Of a DNA stretch of 7,470 nt, positions 5,165 to 7,470 are shown piece after piece. The first letter of the stretch is position 1. The number at the start of each line of letters is the position of its first letter. A program made the position numbers and the translations under genes. The notes under the pieces were generated by a model. That model was not told the origin of the DNA. It did no database searches and was given only the letters and a program-made list of their open reading frames with translations. The stretch is from an uncultured bacterium (GTDB lineage: Bacteria; Bacillota; Clostridia; Oscillospirales; Ruminococcaceae): the NCBI GenBank assembly GCA_934845495.1, contig CAKWRB010000059.1, positions 1 through 7,470 on the forward strand, given 5' to 3'.

Positions 5165-6664
5165 ATGAAGTACATCAGCACACGGGACTCGTCCATCCAA
5201 CTGTCTGCTTCGCAGGCGATCCTTCAGGGGATCTCCCCTGAAGGTGGACTGTTTGTCCCGGAGAGTTTCCCGCAGGTGGATCTCGATTTTATCCGGGGTC
5301 TGGAAGGCCTCTCTTACTGGGAACGGGCCGAGCGCGTGATGGCGCTCTACCTGGACGACTTTTCCCACGAGGACCTGGAATCCTGCACAAAGGGCGCCTA
5401 TCTTGGCACCTTTGACGGAGATCAGCCGGCGCCGGTTCGGGCAGCGGGGGATCTGCGCCTGCTGGAGCTGTGGCATGGTCCCACCTGCGCATTCAAGGAT
5501 ATGGCCCTGCAGATGCTGCCCCGGCTGGTTTCCACAGCGCGCCGCAATCTGGGCGATGACCGCAAGGCCATCGTACTGGTTGCCACCTCCGGAGACACTG
5601 GAAAGGCTGCGCTGGAAGGCTTCCGGGATGTGGAGGGCACCGGCATCACCGTGTTCTATCCGGTGGATGGTGTCAGCCAGATCCAGCGGCTGCAGATGGC
5701 TACCCAGCAGGGAGCCAATGTAGCAGTACAGGCCGTGGAGGGAAACTTTGACGATTGCCAGACCGGTGTCAAGCGCCTCTTTGCGGAGGAGCGCCTGGCA
5801 GAACGGCTGGGCGAGCAGAAGATGTATCTCACCAGTGCCAACTCCATCAACTGGGGCCGTCTGCTGCCGCAGATCGTCTATTACTTCAGTGCCTATGCTG
5901 ATATGGCCGCTGCTGGAGATCTCCAGGTGGGGGATCAGCTCAATGTTGTAGTTCCCACAGGAAACTTCGGCAATATCCTGGCCTGCTATTATGCAAAGCG
6001 CATGGGTCTGCCCATTGGACGGCTGATCTGTGCCTCCAACCGCAACGATGTACTCACTGAGTTCCTCACCACCGGCAATTACAACCGCAAACGGGAGTTC
6101 TATCTCACCAACACGCCGTCGATGGATATCCTGATCTCCTCCAACCTGGAGCGGTATCTGTTCGAGCTGTTTGGCCGGGAGCCCCGGGCGGTGGCTTATT
6201 GTATGTACCGTTTGAATGAGGGCGGGGAGTATGCCGTGGCAGCAGAGGCACTGGATCAGATCCGGGAGGAGTTTGCTGCATACAGCTGCGACGATCAAAA
6301 GACGCTGGATACCATCCGTGCAGTTTATGACCGGAGCGGCTATGTGATGGATACCCATACCGCTGTTGCAGTAAGTGCACTGGAACAGTATCAGCAGGAG
6401 ACAGGCGATCAGACTCCGGCGCTGGTGGTATCCACAGCCAGCCCGTTCAAGTTCGCCGACAGCGTACTTACAGCCTTGGGCTGTGAGGTACCAGCCGGGG
6501 AGTTCGACTGCCTTAGAAAGCTCTCCGAAGTGAGCAGACTGCCTGTTCCGGATGGCCTGGCTCAGCTGGAACAGCTCCCGGTGCGCTTTGAGGGCGCTGT
6601 GCGTCCGCAGGAGATGGAGCATGCTTTGCTCCGCGCCCTGCATACAATGGACGAATCTATGTAA
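5165..6664 (+). CDS. thrC: Threonine synthase (PLP-dependent)
   Basis: ThrC converts O-phosphohomoserine to threonine and phosphate, the last step of threonine synthesis. The 499-residue protein has the long, yeast/E. coli-type N-terminal region (MKYISTR, then GISPEGGLFVPE). The PLP lysine is K111 in HGPTCAFKDMALQ. Other conserved segments are ATSGDTGKAA (140-149), SANSINWGRLLPQ (224-236), the phosphate-binding PTGNFGN (264-270) and NTPSMDILISSNLER (316-330). Length is as expected for this subgroup. ATG 5165 follows GGAGG (5154-5158). The 45-base gap from the dipeptidase contains no T-box, riboswitch or obvious promoter, so thrC probably shares the upstream transcript. Neither homoserine kinase nor homoserine dehydrogenase is adjacent, so the threonine pathway is split elsewhere in the genome. 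Confidence 0.97.
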   Translation: MKYISTRDSSIQLSASQAILQGISPEGGLFVPESFPQVDLDFIRGLEGLSYWERAERVMALYLDDFSHEDLESCTKGAYLGTFDGDQPAPVRAAGDLRLLELWHGPTCAFKDMALQMLPRLVSTARRNLGDDRKAIVLVATSGDTGKAALEGFRDVEGTGITVFYPVDGVSQIQRLQMATQQGANVAVQAVEGNFDDCQTGVKRLFAEERLAERLGEQKMYLTSANSINWGRLLPQIVYYFSAYADMAAAGDLQVGDQLNVVVPTGNFGNILACYYAKRMGLPIGRLICASNRNDVLTEFLTTGNYNRKREFYLTNTPSMDILISSNLERYLFELFGREPRAVAYCMYRLNEGGEYAVAAEALDQIREEFAAYSCDDQKTLDTIRAVYDRSGYVMDTHTAVAVSALEQYQQETGDQTPALVVSTASPFKFADSVLTALGCEVPAGEFDCLRKLSEVSRLPVPDGLAQLEQLPVRFEGAVRPQEMEHALLRALHTMDESM

Positions 6665-6698
6665 CAGCCCGCTGCCCGGTGGGGAGCAGGGGCTGCTG
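6665..6698. other. GC-rich imperfect hairpin between convergent thrC and DUF1540 gene
   Basis: CAGCCC (6665-6670) pairs with GGGCTG (6690-6695). After small bulges the stem continues inward with two 3-bp blocks around a GGTG loop (6678-6681). It begins directly after the thrC stop. No T tract follows on either strand, so it may impede or protect transcript ends but is not a classical intrinsic terminator. Confidence 0.4.
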
Positions 6699-6708
6699 GG
6701 GAAGAGGG

Positions 6709-6873
6709 TCAACGGGCCTTGAAGGTGGAGCAGTTGGTTTCGGCTGTACTGCTTGCAAACTGCGGCCCTACCTTGATGGAAGGGGCAGTGCAGGTTTTCT
6801 TGTCCCGGTTGTAAACACAGCTCCCCACTTCACAGGATACTGTGGTCTGGCAGCTGCAGTGCTGCTGTTCCAT
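6709..6873 (-). CDS. DUF1540 domain small cysteine protein
   Basis: This 54-residue protein has the DUF1540 pattern, with core cysteines C14-x4-C19-x8-C28-x19-C48 and the family phrases SCVYNRD (18-24), A-x-x-I-x-V (30-35) and ETNCSTF (45-51). Two further cysteines (C6, C8) lie in a short N-terminal extension. Four core cysteines in so small a domain suggest a metal or disulfide site; no function is established. I chose ATG 6873 because AAAGGAG lies eight bases upstream; an in-frame ATG at 6927 would add an 18-residue tail read across the ribosome binding site and has none of its own. The gene is convergent to thrC, divergent from the metallophosphoesterase and stands alone. DUF1540 proteins are frequent in spore-forming Clostridia, so a sporulation link is possible but unproven. 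Confidence 0.88.
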   Translation of the reverse strand: MEQQHCSCQTTVSCEVGSCVYNRDKKTCTAPSIKVGPQFASSTAETNCSTFKAR

Positions 6874-6894
6874 GGAATCATCTCCTTTCGCAGC

Positions 6895-6924
6895 TATTTT
6901 GCCCGAACATCGGGCTTGGAATAC
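6895..6924 (-). promoter_or_regulatory. Possible sigma-F-like promoter of the DUF1540 gene
   Basis: On the minus strand GTATT (6924-6920) matches four of five positions of the Bacillus sigma-F -35 element GywTA. Exactly 15 bases later GGGCAAAATA (6904-6895) fits GGnnAnAnTw completely. The start point would fall close to the ribosome binding site (6888-6882), giving a very short leader, and the elements overlap inverted repeats, so this is tentative. Confidence 0.27.
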
Positions 6925-6928
6925 CAAG
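6901..6928. repeat. Two adjacent inverted repeats in the divergent spacer
   Basis: GCCCGA (6901-6906) and TCGGGC (6910-6915) form a perfect 6-bp inverted repeat with a 3-base centre. CTTGG (6915-6919) and CCAAG (6924-6928) form a second with an AATA centre, sharing one base with the first. They lie between the divergent starts of the DUF1540 and metallophosphoesterase genes, so an operator, a bidirectional transcription block or paired RNA hairpins are all possible. Confidence 0.6.
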
Positions 6929-6954
6929 AAAAATTTACTTCACAGGAGGCGTTT

Positions 6955-7470
6955 ATGGCACTTTATGTAATTGGCGATCTGCATCTTTCGCTGTCGGGAG
7001 ATAAGTCAATGGATATTTTCCCCGGTTGGCATAACTATGTTGACCGCATCCAGCAGAACTGGCTGGCAAAGATCCGGCCGGAAGATACAGTCGTACTTGC
7101 CGGCGATACCTCCTGGGGCATGAGTTTTGCGGAAGCCAAGGCGGATTTTGAATTTGTGAACGCTCTTCCTGGTCAGAAGATCATCCTCAAGGGAAATCAC
7201 GATTACTGGTGGGCGACCATGAATAAAATGAATGCCTTCTTTGCGGAAAACGGCTTTGATACGCTGCATATCCTGCACAACAACCACTACCTGGTGGAGG
7301 GGGTGTGCATCTGCGGAAGCCGGGGATGGCTGTTCGATCAGGGGGAACCTGCTGACCAGAAGGTCATTGCCCGGGAGGCAGGGCGGCTGGAGGCCTCCAT
7401 TCTCTCCGCCGGGGATATCCCGGAGGAGAGGGTGGTGTTTCTCCACTATCCACCGGTGTATGGCGAGCAG
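6955..7470 (+). CDS. Calcineurin-like metallophosphoesterase, 3' end beyond window
   Basis: Seen: 172 codons from ATG 6955, preceded by AGGAGG (6944-6949), open to the right edge. The binuclear-metal motifs of the calcineurin-like phosphoesterase family occur in order: GDLHLS (D8, H10), GDTSWG (D51), GNHDYWW (N81, H82, D83) and HYPP (H164). The final metal-ligand motif, usually GHxH, must lie beyond the edge. The GDTSWGMSF and GNHDYWW segments resemble the bacterial predicted phosphohydrolase group COG1768, a resemblance judged from memory. Substrate is unknown; relatives act on phosphomonoesters, phosphodiesters or nucleotides. No signal peptide is present, so it is cytoplasmic. Transcription is divergent from the DUF1540 gene; I see no convincing vegetative promoter in the 81-base spacer. 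Confidence 0.92.
   Translation, partial: MALYVIGDLHLSLSGDKSMDIFPGWHNYVDRIQQNWLAKIRPEDTVVLAGDTSWGMSFAEAKADFEFVNALPGQKIILKGNHDYWWATMNKMNAFFAENGFDTLHILHNNHYLVEGVCICGSRGWLFDQGEPADQKVIAREAGRLEASILSAGDIPEERVVFLHYPPVYGEQ

Noticed and set aside
4190..6712. Very long (840-codon) stop-free frame on the minus strand across the dipeptidase and thrC
   Set aside because: It lies in exact codon register antisense to both real genes, so it only requires that they avoid TTA, CTA and TCA codons, as their codon bias does. It has no ribosome binding site and its translation has no recognisable domain.
6874..6927. 18-residue N-terminal extension of the DUF1540 protein
   Set aside because: It would translate through the AAAGGAG site of the 6873 start and lies outside the conserved domain.

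Overview
The window looks like chromosomal DNA of a spore-forming, fairly GC-rich Firmicute of the class Clostridia, probably a gut Oscillospirales/Ruminococcaceae-type bacterium. The evidence is strong AGGAGG-type ribosome binding sites, the rplS-rbgA-rnhB order typical of Firmicutes, a DUF1540 miniprotein, a yeast-type threonine synthase and a collagen-like surface protein. The lineage is inferred from style and gene content, not from a marker gene.

Layout. Positions 1-634 (minus strand) hold the 5' part of a collagen-like protein: a cysteine-rich head, a first Gly-X-Y tract, a short non-collagen insert, then a second Gly-X-Y tract running off the left edge. A very good match to a sigma-K (late mother-cell sporulation) promoter lies upstream, suggesting a spore-surface protein. 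A 359-base divergent spacer follows, containing that promoter and, on the plus strand, a sigma-A-type promoter plus a structured leader for rplS (ribosomal protein L19), which ends in an intrinsic terminator.

Positions 1399-6664 look like one co-directional transcription unit: rbgA (50S assembly GTPase), a PHP-family histidinol-phosphatase-like enzyme, rnhB (RNase HII), yraN (UPF0102 nuclease-fold protein), a cytoplasmic M19 dipeptidase and thrC (threonine synthase). Overlaps of 11, 4 and 14 bases and gaps of 12 and 45 bases argue for co-transcription and translational coupling. The rplS/rbgA/rnhB/yraN core is classical; the phosphatase and the dipeptidase/thrC tail are lineage-specific additions linking it to amino-acid metabolism.

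Convergent to thrC is a 54-residue DUF1540 cysteine protein (minus strand). Its upstream region holds two adjacent inverted repeats and a weak sigma-F-like promoter. The final gene, cut by the right edge, is a calcineurin-like metallophosphoesterase (plus strand).

Most of the window is ordinary housekeeping DNA. I do not see a convincing undescribed multi-gene system. The parts most worth a second look are the collagen-like gene with its sporulation-type promoter, the rplS leader with competing helices, and the DUF1540 upstream region.
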